Translations under genes and position numbers: made by a program
Source of the DNA: Methanomassiliicoccaceae archaeon UBA71
GTDB lineage: Archaea; Thermoplasmatota; Thermoplasmata; Methanomassiliicoccales; Methanomethylophilaceae
NCBI GenBank assembly: GCA_002504405.1
Contig: DARO01000011.1
Coordinates: 1 to 63,263, forward strand
DNA length: 63,263 nucleotides
Direction: 5' to 3'
The notes under the pieces: model-generated
The model's input: only the letters and a program-made list of their open reading frames with translations
Databases searched by the model: none
What the model was told of the DNA's origin: nothing
Shown: positions 26,895-36,079 of the stretch, one piece after another
Layout: each line of letters opens with the position of its first letter
How positions within the stretch are numbered: the first letter of the stretch is position 1

Positions 26895-28291
26895 AGCTTC
26901 TCCGCATAGCGCTCGAGCATCACGGTCTGGACATGCTCGATCACCCTGTTGTACCCCAGCTCGATGGCAGCCTCCTCGGGAGTGAGAGATGCGACGTACA
27001 TGCTCTGATGCGCCGGCTCCGGGGATTCTTCGACGATCCTCAGAACCTCCTTCATGCCTGAGAGTATTCCATCCTCCGTGGAACGGTCCATCGAAAGCAG
27101 TGCGTCGCATATCGAGACGTCGACCTTCAGGAATGTGACGATGTCGTCGCAGGCCGTCTCGTTGTACTTGCCGGAAAGGGCCTTCGTGATGAACTCGTCT
27201 ATCTTCCCGGTCTTCATCTCCCTGACCGCTACGATCGTGGAGACCTGCTCCTCATCGAGAACCACGGGGACCTCGGAAGACGAGGGGGTGGCCTGATCTG
27301 CCGCTTCGGGCTCGGTGCAGTGCACGGGATCCTCCTCAGACGGCATCTTCACCGAATCCTCGGGCTCGTCCGCGGGATTGTATACAGGAGCGTCGTCGGT
27401 CACGTCGGAGTCGGCCTGGACGAATACCTCAGGCTCCATGTCTGGGGAGTCGATGGGCTCCGGACCATCTCCCGCGGCCTCCATCTCAATCATGCGGGAA
27501 CGGGCAGATTCCAGCTCCTCCGTCACGGAATCCAGGCGCGACCTGAGTTCCGCGGAGGCGGAGACGGCATCATCCCTCTCCGTGGCCAGCCTCTTCGACT
27601 CGGCGACGGCCTCATCGAGCTCTGCTTCGAGGGAGGCCATCCTGGACCGGCAGGCCGCAAGCTCCTCCTTCAGGAAACGGGCAGCTTCCAGTTCGGCCTC
27701 GGTAGGCAACGAGGACTCCAGCTCCCCTATGCGTGCGCGTGCATCGGACAGCTGAGACGCGATCGATGCGGCCCTTGACTCGGCCTCTTCCGCCAGGGAC
27801 CTGGACTCGTCCCTCTCCTGCTCGGCCGTGGCGATAGCGGACTTCGAGTACTCGAGCTCCGAAGACAGTGCGTCGATCCTCGCGCGACAGGCTGCCAGCT
27901 CCTCCTTCAGGGAATCTACAGCCTCGCGGTTGGATGCGGATCCCTCCGTTATTGTCTCGACGGCATGGGCTATGAGGGACCTGACATACTCCTCTATGTC
28001 GTCATCCTCCACGGGAGCTGACTTGTACGAGTTGAAAACATCCTCGTCCTGCGTCTCCGATTGGCCGAGGCGGGACCTGTATTCGGGCTGCAGCATGGGC
28101 TCCAGCTCTATGTCCACCTGACCTCCGGTCTCGATGAGCGCATCGCATGCGTCGATATCGAGACTGAGCGAGTCCACGATGTCCACGTAGTCGTCCTTCT
28201 TTGAAGGGTCAATCTTAATCATCGCCGCGAAGGTCAGGATCTCGTTCAGCTTGCGCTCCCTGACCCTAGAGGTCAACTCCGCATCCCACAT
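26891..28291 (-). CDS. Coiled-coil protein, SMC/tropomyosin-like middle
   Basis: 466 residues. Residues about 1-110 are globular and helical, with a segment IKIDPSKKDDYVDIVDSLSLDIDACDALIE. Residues about 115-280 form a long heptad-type coiled coil containing two copies of LKEELAACR(A/S)R. Residues about 285-345 are an acidic, Pro-rich linker. The C-terminal part (CDDIVTFLKVDVSICDALLSMD) mirrors the N-terminal element, so two similar small domains cap the coil. Family not recognised; a scaffold or cytoskeletal role is inference. It overlaps the next gene by four bases. Its promoter lies in AT-rich DNA (TTTTATATCC on this strand near 28325), next to the 13-mer at 28348. Confidence 0.65.
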   Translation of the reverse strand: MWDAELTSRVRERKLNEILTFAAMIKIDPSKKDDYVDIVDSLSLDIDACDALIETGGQVDIELEPMLQPEYRSRLGQSETQDEDVFNSYKSAPVEDDDIEEYVRSLIAHAVETITEGSASNREAVDSLKEELAACRARIDALSSELEYSKSAIATAEQERDESRSLAEEAESRAASIASQLSDARARIGELESSLPTEAELEAARFLKEELAACRSRMASLEAELDEAVAESKRLATERDDAVSASAELRSRLDSVTEELESARSRMIEMEAAGDGPEPIDSPDMEPEVFVQADSDVTDDAPVYNPADEPEDSVKMPSEEDPVHCTEPEAADQATPSSSEVPVVLDEEQVSTIVAVREMKTGKIDEFITKALSGKYNETACDDIVTFLKVDVSICDALLSMDRSTEDGILSGMKEVLRIVEESPEPAHQSMYVASLTPEEAAIELGYNRVIEHVQTVMLERYAEKL

Positions 28292-28347
28292 GAATGAGGT
28301 ATGGTATTGTTCGTATTTAATGGATATAAAACAGTATAAATGGTTGA

Positions 28348-28360
28348 TTAATTAAGCTGA
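28348..28360 (+). promoter_or_regulatory. Near-copy of the AT-rich island 13-mer upstream of the coiled-coil gene
   Basis: TTAATTAAGCTGA differs at one base from the motif repeated at 25577, 26158 and 26396. It lies about 60 bases before the coiled-coil gene start and in the gap to the next minus-strand gene, so it may be a binding site for a regulator (inference). Confidence 0.3.
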
Positions 28361-28416
28361 ATGCGTTACCATTGTTATTAATAAATAAGAGGTTTTGGGA
28401 CGGAGGGCGGATGCCC

Positions 28417-29889
28417 TCACAGTCCCGAGAGGCTTACCGAAACCAGGGTCTTGACCTCGTCGCGGTCCCCCGGCTCTTGGTCGAGCTCCTTCCATACGAT
28501 GTTGTTAGAATCCACCCATATGGTCTCGGTCTCGTGCCCGTCCTGCTTGACGTACTTGTTGCAAAGCACGCCGTCAACCGATTCGGTGCCGCTGGCTGTG
28601 TAGCGGGAGAGCTCATTGTCCGTGACCATAACCTCCTCGAGGAAGTCGTTCACGGACATCCTCTCGATCTCCACGTGGGAGCCCTGGGTCTCCCTAACGA
28701 TGAGCCTGTTGCCCTCGATTCCGATAATCTCGCTGGTCTCCGAATAGCGGTCGTCGTCATCCATGATGGTGTACGTGTCCCCGACTCCGACAGTGATGCC
28801 GTAGGTCGTGCTGGCCCCGGGGGTGACCGGGTCGACTGTGGAGCCGCCATCTACCGAGGGGGCGTCGGAGAGGAGCGTGAGTGACGCGAGCGAGTACACG
28901 TCGGTCTCGTAGCGGCCGTCGTCGCGCTCGGTGACCTCTGCCTTGTAGATCACCGAATCTGGACCTACCCACAGCTTGACGCTGTCCCCGTAGTCGTCCA
29001 CCTCGAACAACTCGCTCCAGTAGAACGCCGGCTCATAGATGCTGCATTGAACGTTCCCGTAAGCGGTGCTGATCGTCTCTGACCCTGTGGGCGAATCTGT
29101 GCCGGTGTATGTGTAGATAGCCTTGAATCCCTCCGAGGTCATGCGCTCCTGGTCATCGTAGTCCTCCAGGACGGTGATGTAAGTTCCGTTGATGGCGACG
29201 ATCTCGAACACCTCGGTGTCCCTGCCGCCGTCGTGCTCTATCACCGAGTACTTGACGTAGTCCCCCACCTGCAGGTCGTCCCTGAGGCCGCCCGGGGATG
29301 CCGGATCCGAGGGGTCGGTCGGTACTTCTGGCACCGTCCCCTGGTCGATCATGTTCGTGTCCATCAGCGTGGTGGTGAACACTTCGGTCCCGGAGCCGGT
29401 CTCCACGACGATCTCCGTCTTGTAGATGATGTTGGTCCCTTGGCCGATCCATTCCTTGGTCGTGATGTTCACTCCGGAGTTCCCGACGTACTCGTTGTCG
29501 ACGAATATGTCGCAGAGAACCTCCTGTCCGCCTACGATCAGAATCTCCGAGCCCGTGTTCCTCCCCTCCCAATCCGAGTAGGAGTTGGTGACGTTCATCA
29601 GGAACTCGTCGGTGGTGCCTGTGTGGGTGGTGATTACATCGCCAGTGGTCTTGGTGTAGGTGACCATCCCGTCTTCTACGGACTGGGCGGTGTACGTGAC
29701 CTTCGATTCGGAGCTTGTCCCGGCTCCGCTGTACATCTCCTCCAGGGTGTAGGTGTCACCCGGGGATACCTGGGCCCCTATGGCAACTCCGCTAGGGGCA
29801 TCCTCATCCCTGTCATTGAGCACGATGATGACTCCTGCTGCAACGATTACGACGGCGATGAGTACTGCTACTGCCTTTACCGATGCCAT
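28417..29889 (-). CDS. Membrane-anchored extracytoplasmic protein with three domain repeats
   Basis: 490 residues. An N-terminal helix (VKAVAVLIAVVIVAAGVIIVL) is a signal anchor. The rest is outside the cell and made of three diverged copies of a beta-rich domain of about 120-140 residues, at roughly 44-180, 207-340 and 375-490. Each copy starts with GD-x-(Y/V) and contains a Cys motif (QEVLCDIFVDNE, GNVQCSIYEP, DGVLCNKYVKQD) followed by a strand like IIYKTEIVVET, VIYKAEVTERD or IVWKELDQE. Each repeat has a single conserved Cys, perhaps for disulphides or a cofactor. No known family is recognised; some features recall bacterial outer-surface beta domains. Confidence 0.65.
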   Translation of the reverse strand: MASVKAVAVLIAVVIVAAGVIIVLNDRDEDAPSGVAIGAQVSPGDTYTLEEMYSGAGTSSESKVTYTAQSVEDGMVTYTKTTGDVITTHTGTTDEFLMNVTNSYSDWEGRNTGSEILIVGGQEVLCDIFVDNEYVGNSGVNITTKEWIGQGTNIIYKTEIVVETGSGTEVFTTTLMDTNMIDQGTVPEVPTDPSDPASPGGLRDDLQVGDYVKYSVIEHDGGRDTEVFEIVAINGTYITVLEDYDDQERMTSEGFKAIYTYTGTDSPTGSETISTAYGNVQCSIYEPAFYWSELFEVDDYGDSVKLWVGPDSVIYKAEVTERDDGRYETDVYSLASLTLLSDAPSVDGGSTVDPVTPGASTTYGITVGVGDTYTIMDDDDRYSETSEIIGIEGNRLIVRETQGSHVEIERMSVNDFLEEVMVTDNELSRYTASGTESVDGVLCNKYVKQDGHETETIWVDSNNIVWKELDQEPGDRDEVKTLVSVSLSGL

Positions 29890-30005
29890 GGGATTCAGTA
29901 TCTCGGTGTATATATTAAAGGGAACCGCTTAAGAACATTTATTTAATAATGTACTTAACTGATGACTCGGCTATATAGGACATCTTAAAGTCTTCCTGAG
30001 GTAAA

Positions 30006-30015
30006 AATATTTTAA
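30006..30015 (+). promoter_or_regulatory. TATA box of TetR gene
   Basis: AATATTTTAA lies 23-32 bases before ATG 30038, consistent with a leaderless transcript. Confidence 0.45.
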
Positions 30016-30037
30016 TCGATTGCTGTATCGTTACCCG

Positions 30038-30655
30038 ATGTCCAAGAAGGCGTACACCGAGGAGGAGAGGGCGGCCATACGCATCCACCTGATAGAGAGG
30101 GCCTCCGAGGTGTTCCGCGTGAAGGGCGTGAAGGACACGAACCTTGATGAGATCTACCTCCCCATAGGCATTTCGAAGACCTTCTTCTACTCCTTCTTCC
30201 CGTCCAAGTCGTCCCTGTACATCTCGGTCCTTGAATACAACATGGACAGGATACAGGAACTCTTCAGGAAACGCATGTCCACCGGAAACGATGAGGAAGC
30301 CGTCAGGTCCGCGCTCCTGGACGTCATAGGCGGCTACGCCTTCGTGACGACGATAGACGACCAGAAGTACATGTGGAACCTGCTATCGGATGAGGAGTAT
30401 TGGAAGTTCAAGAACACCCAGGCCATGTTCCTGGCGGAGATGCAGGCGATGGTCGGCATCCCTGTGAGCCGTTTGGACCCGCGCGTACTGTTCAACCTCG
30501 TCATGATGATCATCTGGTCCGACAACTCGAATGAGTCTTCCCTCCCGTTCCTGTACAGGGAATCGGTCCCGGAAAGCATACGCCTGGGGACGGAGCTGCT
30601 GGTGGACTACCTCATGTCAGTGAGGGAGATCCCGGTTGAAGATGTGAAACATTAA
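30038..30655 (+). CDS. TetR/AcrR family transcription regulator
   Basis: 205 residues. The N-terminal HTH is clear: EERAAIRIHLIERASEVFRVKGVKDTNLDEIYLPIGISKTFFYSFFPSKSSLYISVLEY, with the TetR pattern of a recognition helix followed by FYSFFPSK. The C-terminal ligand domain is diverged and helical. ATG 30038 is preferred to TTG 30020 because the TATA box lies about 25 bases before it. The divergent neighbour is the membrane-anchored triple-repeat protein, which is the most likely local target; ligand is unknown. Confidence 0.85.
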   Translation: MSKKAYTEEERAAIRIHLIERASEVFRVKGVKDTNLDEIYLPIGISKTFFYSFFPSKSSLYISVLEYNMDRIQELFRKRMSTGNDEEAVRSALLDVIGGYAFVTTIDDQKYMWNLLSDEEYWKFKNTQAMFLAEMQAMVGIPVSRLDPRVLFNLVMMIIWSDNSNESSLPFLYRESVPESIRLGTELLVDYLMSVREIPVEDVKH

Positions 30656-30701
30656 TCCGAAAAAGTTCTTAAGCAAGCCGGAAACGCTGAATCCCACTTA
30701 G

Positions 30702-30723
30702 AAACCCGCCGATGGGTTTTTTC
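30702..30723 (+). terminator. Terminator after TetR gene
   Basis: AAACCC and GGGTTT form a stem around GCCGAT, running into TTTTTT. Confidence 0.65.
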
Positions 30724-30815
30724 CTGAACCTCGGAGGCAACACTGTTAAATCGGCAGCATCCATGCGGTTATCGGAGGCGTTCGCACGGAACACGAGCCT
30801 GAAAACGGTTCCCTG

Positions 30816-32561
30816 ATGGGGGATGACGACACCGGAAGGATGTGCGAGTTGATGGACGGCACATACTCCGGATTGGAGGCGGCACTGGAGTTAATCGGCC
30901 GCTTCATATCGGACGGGATCGCGAGCAGGAGATTCACTGAGTCGGAGGTTCAGAACGATGTGGACATCGCCCTGAAGATAGGGTACCTCTGCAACGAGAT
31001 GGATGACTACGAACACTACTGCACATCGTGTGAGTGGCTGTCAAGAGTCGAATCGAAGGGGCGCGGGATCGGTGCCTGGTACCACCGCTACGCCAAAGCC
31101 CTCATGTACACAGGCCGGCCGCGCCTCGCCATGGAATACCTGTCCAGGGGCGTCGACGAGGCCCCCGAGTATGCAGAGAACTGGATGGTGCTGAGCAGGC
31201 TCCGCGCCCACTACGGAGACACGGATGGGGCCATGTCGGCAGCGGAGAGGGGCTTCGATCTCCTGCGCTGGGACGAAAGTTCCCGCGATAGGGCAAGGGA
31301 GGATCTCGCTGGGAAGACCCTGGAGGAGATGGAGTTCCTGGAGGTTGTGAGGATGACGGGCCTGGAGGTCCGGGGCCCCGACGACCCCCTGTGTCCCCGC
31401 GATCCGGAGGTTGCGAGGAGGGCGGAGTCGGTCAAGGGGATCGTCTGCGACAAGGATGCGCTCGAATCGGTAAAGTCGGCCGTCGGCGGCATCGGCTGGA
31501 TACCCGACCATCCGTACTGCACATGCATGATCCAGCTGGACGGGGCCGAGGTCATGCTCACGTTCGCGATGAACGAGGCCTACCTGTCCCATATGGATCC
31601 GGGCCGTATAGCCTCCATCGTGGGTTCCGTCCGTGGCCTCGAATCGGCCGCACGCGAGGAGCTGACGTCCCGCGGAGGCGGGAGGGGGATGCTGTACGGG
31701 GTCACGATCGACAGGGGGATGAACACGGTCCTCAGCTTCACATCCGGAGGATTCAAGGACGAGGCCCCGGAGACGGTGACGTTCGACGGCGATGGAGCCA
31801 TTGTCCGCGGGAACATCAGCGGAGGCCCCTTCGTGTCCTTCGTTCTTCTGGCGGATGACGGGTGGGACCCCGCGGATACGAGACAAGCGCTGGCAGATGC
31901 ATGGGACATCCATGTGCCGGAGGATGACGCCGGCGGGGGGCTGGTTTTCGAGCTGGAAGGCTGCCTGGCCGCCGTCAGCCTGATACGCAACCCCATCCCG
32001 GATGGGGAGGCGGAGGAGAGCGCCGCGAACAACTACCTTTGGCCGGAGGCGACGAGGACGGTCGCCGGGCACCGGGCACATCTCATAGTCGCTCTCGTCA
32101 ACCACAGCGCGTCGGCCATGGACGCCGCCAGGATATGGACGATGATAACCGCCGCATGCTGCCAGAGCTCCAACCCCCTGGGAGTGTTCATACAGGGGAC
32201 CGTGCTGGAGCCGTCCTACTACGTGAGAGAGGCGGAGGAGATGGGGCGCGGCTCGCTGCCGGTAAACGACTGGGTGTGGATAGGCCTGTACTCCACCGTG
32301 GAAGGGACCAACGGGTACACGAACGGCCTGTCGCTTTTCGGTGAGGAGGAGATCGAGGCGGTGGGCGTGGAAGGCGGCCCCGATGATGTCCGCCGGCTCC
32401 TGCACACCCTCGTTCTGCTCGTCCTGTCAGGGGAGGGCAGCCTCCGCGATGGCGAGAGGGTCGGCTTCGGAGACGGGTACCTCCTGGCCTCCAGGGGCCC
32501 CGGGATCTCTGTCGACGGTGTATCCATCAGGCTCATGCGCCCGGACAGGAAGGTCGTCTGA
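30816..32561 (+). CDS. TPR protein with DUF4261-like C-terminal domain
   Basis: 581 residues. The N-terminal part (about 1-190) is helical TPR-like: DIALKIGYLCNEMDDYEHY, AKALMYTGRPRLAMEYLSRGVDEAP, LSRLRAHYGDTDGAMSAAERGFDLL. The C-terminal half resembles DUF4261 proteins: a repeated alpha/beta layout, AHLIVALVNHSASAMDAARIWTMITAACCQ, then DWVWIGLYSTVEGTNGYTNGLSLFGEEEIE. The function of that family is not established; it often occurs with TPR or SMI1-type proteins. Its 3' end overlaps the convergent gene by 29 bases. A TATA-like TGTTAAATC lies near 30743. Confidence 0.6.
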   Translation: MGDDDTGRMCELMDGTYSGLEAALELIGRFISDGIASRRFTESEVQNDVDIALKIGYLCNEMDDYEHYCTSCEWLSRVESKGRGIGAWYHRYAKALMYTGRPRLAMEYLSRGVDEAPEYAENWMVLSRLRAHYGDTDGAMSAAERGFDLLRWDESSRDRAREDLAGKTLEEMEFLEVVRMTGLEVRGPDDPLCPRDPEVARRAESVKGIVCDKDALESVKSAVGGIGWIPDHPYCTCMIQLDGAEVMLTFAMNEAYLSHMDPGRIASIVGSVRGLESAAREELTSRGGGRGMLYGVTIDRGMNTVLSFTSGGFKDEAPETVTFDGDGAIVRGNISGGPFVSFVLLADDGWDPADTRQALADAWDIHVPEDDAGGGLVFELEGCLAAVSLIRNPIPDGEAEESAANNYLWPEATRTVAGHRAHLIVALVNHSASAMDAARIWTMITAACCQSSNPLGVFIQGTVLEPSYYVREAEEMGRGSLPVNDWVWIGLYSTVEGTNGYTNGLSLFGEEEIEAVGVEGGPDDVRRLLHTLVLLVLSGEGSLRDGERVGFGDGYLLASRGPGISVDGVSIRLMRPDRKVV

Positions 32562-33291
32562 CGCTGTCCGCCACCCAGGAGTTCAGCACCATCCTGGCGA
32601 CGAGGACGGTCATCAGGTAGTCGTCGTCCTTCCTGAACGCCCTGTACTTCTTCTTCGACTCGGGGTCAAGACGGGAGACGAGCTTCGAATCCATGGCACG
32701 GCGGTCTGCAGAAGTGAGGCCTAGGAAGACGCTGTCCAGCTCTGCGGACCCGACCTCCCTCCCCGAGTATATCCTGAAGATCAGCGAGCACATGCGGACC
32801 ATCGTCTGACGGTACTCCTCGGGCTGACCCGAGAGGCCCTGTATGCCCTCGAGCATCGCCTTCATCTCCCTGCACCTGGGGATGTCCATGGGCCGCAGGA
32901 TCGAGCTACCGGTGCTCACGAAGCATGCCAACTCCGAGCCGCGGTAGAGGAACCAGGAGAGCGATGTGAGCTTCTCCACCATGCCGCGGTAGGCTTCCTC
33001 GTCAGCACGGTCGTCGGGACGCAGGCCGCCGATGTAGGCGTCCATGATGCTCCGGGGGAGGTCCTTCGGGAACGCCTTGAACTCGGAGACTGCGGTCCCG
33101 ATCTCCCCCAGGTCGTCGTTGGCGAGGGCCAGCAGGACGGAGCAGCGGGCGACGTCCTCGGACAGCTCCCTCCTGAGGAACATGGCCTGGAGGGGTGTGA
33201 AACCATCCCCGTCGCCGACGGTCACGGACTCCAGCCCCTTCCTCACCTGCACCCTGCGGAGGATGGCGTTCTGGCTCTCGTCGAATATCAT
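32533..33291 (-). CDS. Helical protein of unknown function
   Basis: 252 residues, not recognised, predicted mostly helical (SRSIMDAYIGG-like amphipathic segments; LTSADRRAMDSKLVSRLDPESKKKYRAFRKDDDYLMTVLVARMVLNSW). No signal peptide or membrane segment. Its ATG overlaps the stop of the upstream 131-residue protein by four bases (ATGA), so both come from one message together with the TPR-like gene before them. Function may involve protein-protein contacts with that TPR protein (inference). Confidence 0.6.
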   Translation of the reverse strand: MIFDESQNAILRRVQVRKGLESVTVGDGDGFTPLQAMFLRRELSEDVARCSVLLALANDDLGEIGTAVSEFKAFPKDLPRSIMDAYIGGLRPDDRADEEAYRGMVEKLTSLSWFLYRGSELACFVSTGSSILRPMDIPRCREMKAMLEGIQGLSGQPEEYRQTMVRMCSLIFRIYSGREVGSAELDSVFLGLTSADRRAMDSKLVSRLDPESKKKYRAFRKDDDYLMTVLVARMVLNSWVADSVRRPSCPGA

Positions 33292-33683
33292 GGGCCGCCC
33301 CTCAGGGCGGACCTAATCGCCGCCTTGAGCTCCAGAAGCGCCTTGTGCGTCGCCTTCTCATCCTTCGCGTCCTGCCCGATCTCCCTGAGGTACATGGCGT
33401 ATGCGCGGGGGGACGGCTCGCTGGCCTCGGTCAGGAGCAGAAGGTCCTCCTCCGCCCCGGTGTCCAGGGAGTCGATGTCCCCCCTGTAGTAGGCCGCCGC
33501 CAGCCTGTAGTAGCGGATGTCCAGCTCTAGGTATTCCGTGAGACCGACGTAGAAGTCGTACCTCTCCGGCCTCTCGAAAGCGAGGGCCGCGAAGCGCTCC
33601 CTCTCCGCCGCCTTCCTGTCGGCGCCTTCCGAGAACATCTCGGAGAGGCGCGCGGGACTCAACCCCGATGCCATGCCGAACAT
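33288..33683 (-). CDS. Small helical protein of unknown function
   Basis: 131 residues: a short N-terminal segment rich in Ser/Glu (GLSPARLSEMFSEGADRKAAERE), an aromatic helical core (RPERYDFYVGLTEYLELDIRYYRLAAAYYRGD), and a helix-rich C-terminus (THKALLELKAAIRSAL). The pattern resembles a single TPR pair, but no family is certain. It overlaps the downstream 252-residue gene by four bases and lies 39 bases after the TPR-like gene, so the three probably form an operon. Confidence 0.55.
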   Translation of the reverse strand: MFGMASGLSPARLSEMFSEGADRKAAERERFAALAFERPERYDFYVGLTEYLELDIRYYRLAAAYYRGDIDSLDTGAEEDLLLLTEASEPSPRAYAMYLREIGQDAKDEKATHKALLELKAAIRSALRGGP

Positions 33684-33722
33684 GACGTAGGACGTGTTTA
33701 TAAAACAGACGCAGGCGCGGGA

Positions 33723-34646
33723 TCACTCGCCGCCCGGGCGCTGGTTCATGTTGGTGTGCAGGTTGATGAAGTCGCTGGCGCCCTTGACGCTTATCTCCAT
33801 GCTGCGGACGAGGTGCTTCTCCGCCTCCTGGATCCTGCCCTGCTTCATCAGAGCTCCTGCCAGGTCGTGGTGGAGGGACACGAGGAACTCCGTGTCGTCG
33901 AGGCGGTGGCAGGCCAGCATCTCCTCCATGAGCGTCACAGCGGCGCCCATGTCCGCTATGTACATGTCCAGCAGCCCCATGTCCGCCTCGGCGTCCGCCT
34001 TGGATATGAACGACGCGAGGACCTCCTCCGGGTCCTCCATGCTGCCCCTCTCGAGGAGGGAGAGCCCGAGCTCGATTGCCTGGGCGTAGAGCTCCACCGC
34101 CCTCTGGGGATCGCCGGACTCCTCCGCCGATTCAGCGGACAGGTTCAGCAGCTCCATCCTCCTGTTCTCTGACCATTGGTCGCGGGAGCCGACGAGCGAC
34201 AGCCCCTTCTCCAGGTAGGGTGCGCATCCCTCGGGGCACTCGGAGTCTATGAGGTTCTTGCAGGCCACGATGCACATCCTCACGATGCTGCGCCTGTCGA
34301 AGTGCCTGGAACCGTCGGAGAGCCCCCCGACCCTCGTCGCCGCCAGGGCGTACTCCTCCACGGCGTCCCCCTCCTGGTCGAACAGGATGCTGGCTATGGT
34401 AGAGTGTATCTTTACGAATGTGCCGTCGTCGACCCTCTCGCCCTCTGACTCCAGGTATTCGGAGATCTCCGCTGCGGAGACGAGGTCCTCCATGGCGGAG
34501 GTGCGGTACTCCATCATGTACAGGATGCACCCGCGGTTGACGTATGCGTCCAACAGCCGTGCGGGGTCTCCCCCTTCCTCCAGCTCGTTCACCTTCTGGT
34601 TGTACTCCTCCAGTGCGGATTCGAAATAGGCGTCGGTTGCATCCAC
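33723..34646 (-). CDS. TPR-like repeat protein
   Basis: 307 residues composed of about seven helix pairs. TPR consensus positions are visible in YVNRGCILYMMEYRTSAMEDLVSAAEISEYLE, LNLSAESAEESGDPQRAVELYAQAIELG and LHHDLAGALMKQGRIQEAEKHLVRSMEIS. It should act as a cytoplasmic protein-binding scaffold. It is the first gene of a three-gene minus-strand group and is divergent from the pyridoxal kinase fusion. Partners are unknown. Confidence 0.7.
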   Translation of the reverse strand: MDATDAYFESALEEYNQKVNELEEGGDPARLLDAYVNRGCILYMMEYRTSAMEDLVSAAEISEYLESEGERVDDGTFVKIHSTIASILFDQEGDAVEEYALAATRVGGLSDGSRHFDRRSIVRMCIVACKNLIDSECPEGCAPYLEKGLSLVGSRDQWSENRRMELLNLSAESAEESGDPQRAVELYAQAIELGLSLLERGSMEDPEEVLASFISKADAEADMGLLDMYIADMGAAVTLMEEMLACHRLDDTEFLVSLHHDLAGALMKQGRIQEAEKHLVRSMEISVKGASDFINLHTNMNQRPGGE

Positions 34647-34728
34647 GACCCTCCAACGTCCGGGAGGTATTTAGGCACGCGCCTGAGACGGGGCACTGTT
34701 TATAGAGGAGTCAGCAGATGTCAGCCGC

Positions 34729-36075
34729 ATGAATCAGGAAAGGATTCTGGCAATCCACGACATATCCTGCGTCGGCAGATGCTCTCTGACAGTCGCCTTA
34801 CCCATCATTTCTTCCGTGGGGATCGAGTGCTCGGGCCTCCCGACGGCGGTCCTTTCCACGCACACCGGGGGTTTCACCGGCTTCACGTACAGGGACCTCA
34901 CCGAGGACATGGTGCCGATAGACGAGCACTGGCAGACCCTCGGGATCAAGTTCGACGCGTTCTACACCGGGTTCCTGGGATCCTTCGAGCAGATCGACAT
35001 AGTGAAGAGGCTGTTCGACGACCTCTCCCACGAGGGCACCACGAAGTACGTGGACCCCGTGATGGCCGACGGGGGCAAGCTCTACCCGATATTCGGACCG
35101 GACTTCCCGGCTGGGATGAGGGGGCTGTGCGAGAGGGCGGACGTCATAATGCCGAACCTCACCGAGCTCTGCTTCATGCTCGGGCTGGAGTACAGGGACG
35201 GGCCCTACACCAGGGAGTACATAGACTCCGTGCTGGAGCAGGCCCGCTCCTTCGGGGTCAGGGAGATCGTACTCACCGGGATCAGCTTCGAGAAGGGGAA
35301 GGTGGGGGCCGTTTACATGGACTACTCCACCGGTGAGACCGGGAGCGTCATGAGGACCGAGATCCCGGGATACTACCACGGGACCGGGGACGTCTTCAGC
35401 TCCGCATTCGTCGGGGCAAGGGAGTCCGGGCTCTCGCTCGGCGACGCCGTGACGGCGGCGGTGAACCTCACCGTGAGCAGCATCATCAGGACGTACGACG
35501 CCAAGGTCGACATAAGGTACGGGGTGAACTTCGAGGCCGGCCTGGGCGATTACATCAGGGAGGTCGAGGCCGGGAGGACAGGTTACTCGATCGTCCCCGC
35601 CGTGTCCGAGAACGACCTGCGCATCCTCGCATCCATCGGGCACTCCGTCTGGAACGAGGCCTACAGCGGGATCGTGCCGAAGGACCAGATCGACTACATG
35701 CTCGACAAGTTCCAGAGCTACGAGGCCCTCGACGACCAGGTCCGCAACAAGGGCTACACATACCTCAAGGTGATGTCCGGCTCCAGGATCGCCGGCTACG
35801 CGGGGTACGTCCCGGACGGGAGGGGGCTGTTCCTCTCCAAGATATACATCCTTAAGGAGTTCCGCGGGAAGGGCCTCGCCGCACCCGTCTTCGAGCACCT
35901 GAGAACCGTGGCGAGGTCCCTGGGGCTCCCCTGCGTCTACCTGACAGTCAACAGGGGGAACGAAGACGCCATCGAGGTGTACCGGCACGTCGGGTTCAGC
36001 ATAGTCGCCTCGGAGGACAACCCGATTGGCGACGGGTTCGTCATGACCGACTACGTCATGGAGATGAGAGTCTAA
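34729..36075 (+). CDS. pdxY: Pyridoxal/pyridoxamine kinase fused to GNAT acetyltransferase domain
   Basis: 448 residues. Residues 1 to about 280 are a PdxK/PdxY-type ribokinase-fold kinase: AIHDISCVGRCSLTVALPIISS, STHTGGF, YVDPVMADGGKLYP, PNLTELCFML, and the anion-hole GTGDVFSSAFVGA that holds the catalytic Asp. This enzyme phosphorylates B6 vitamers with ATP to make PLP or PMP. From about 285 to the end is a GNAT domain: YLKVMSGSRIAGYAGYV, FLSKIYILKEFRGKGLAAPVFEHL (acetyl-CoA loop) and YLTVNRGNEDAIEVYRHVGFSIV. The kinase part is complete, so the fusion is additive. The acceptor of the acetyl group is unknown. Five bases separate it from the next gene. Confidence 0.88.
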   Translation: MNQERILAIHDISCVGRCSLTVALPIISSVGIECSGLPTAVLSTHTGGFTGFTYRDLTEDMVPIDEHWQTLGIKFDAFYTGFLGSFEQIDIVKRLFDDLSHEGTTKYVDPVMADGGKLYPIFGPDFPAGMRGLCERADVIMPNLTELCFMLGLEYRDGPYTREYIDSVLEQARSFGVREIVLTGISFEKGKVGAVYMDYSTGETGSVMRTEIPGYYHGTGDVFSSAFVGARESGLSLGDAVTAAVNLTVSSIIRTYDAKVDIRYGVNFEAGLGDYIREVEAGRTGYSIVPAVSENDLRILASIGHSVWNEAYSGIVPKDQIDYMLDKFQSYEALDDQVRNKGYTYLKVMSGSRIAGYAGYVPDGRGLFLSKIYILKEFRGKGLAAPVFEHLRTVARSLGLPCVYLTVNRGNEDAIEVYRHVGFSIVASEDNPIGDGFVMTDYVMEMRV

Positions 36076-36079
36076 TCCC

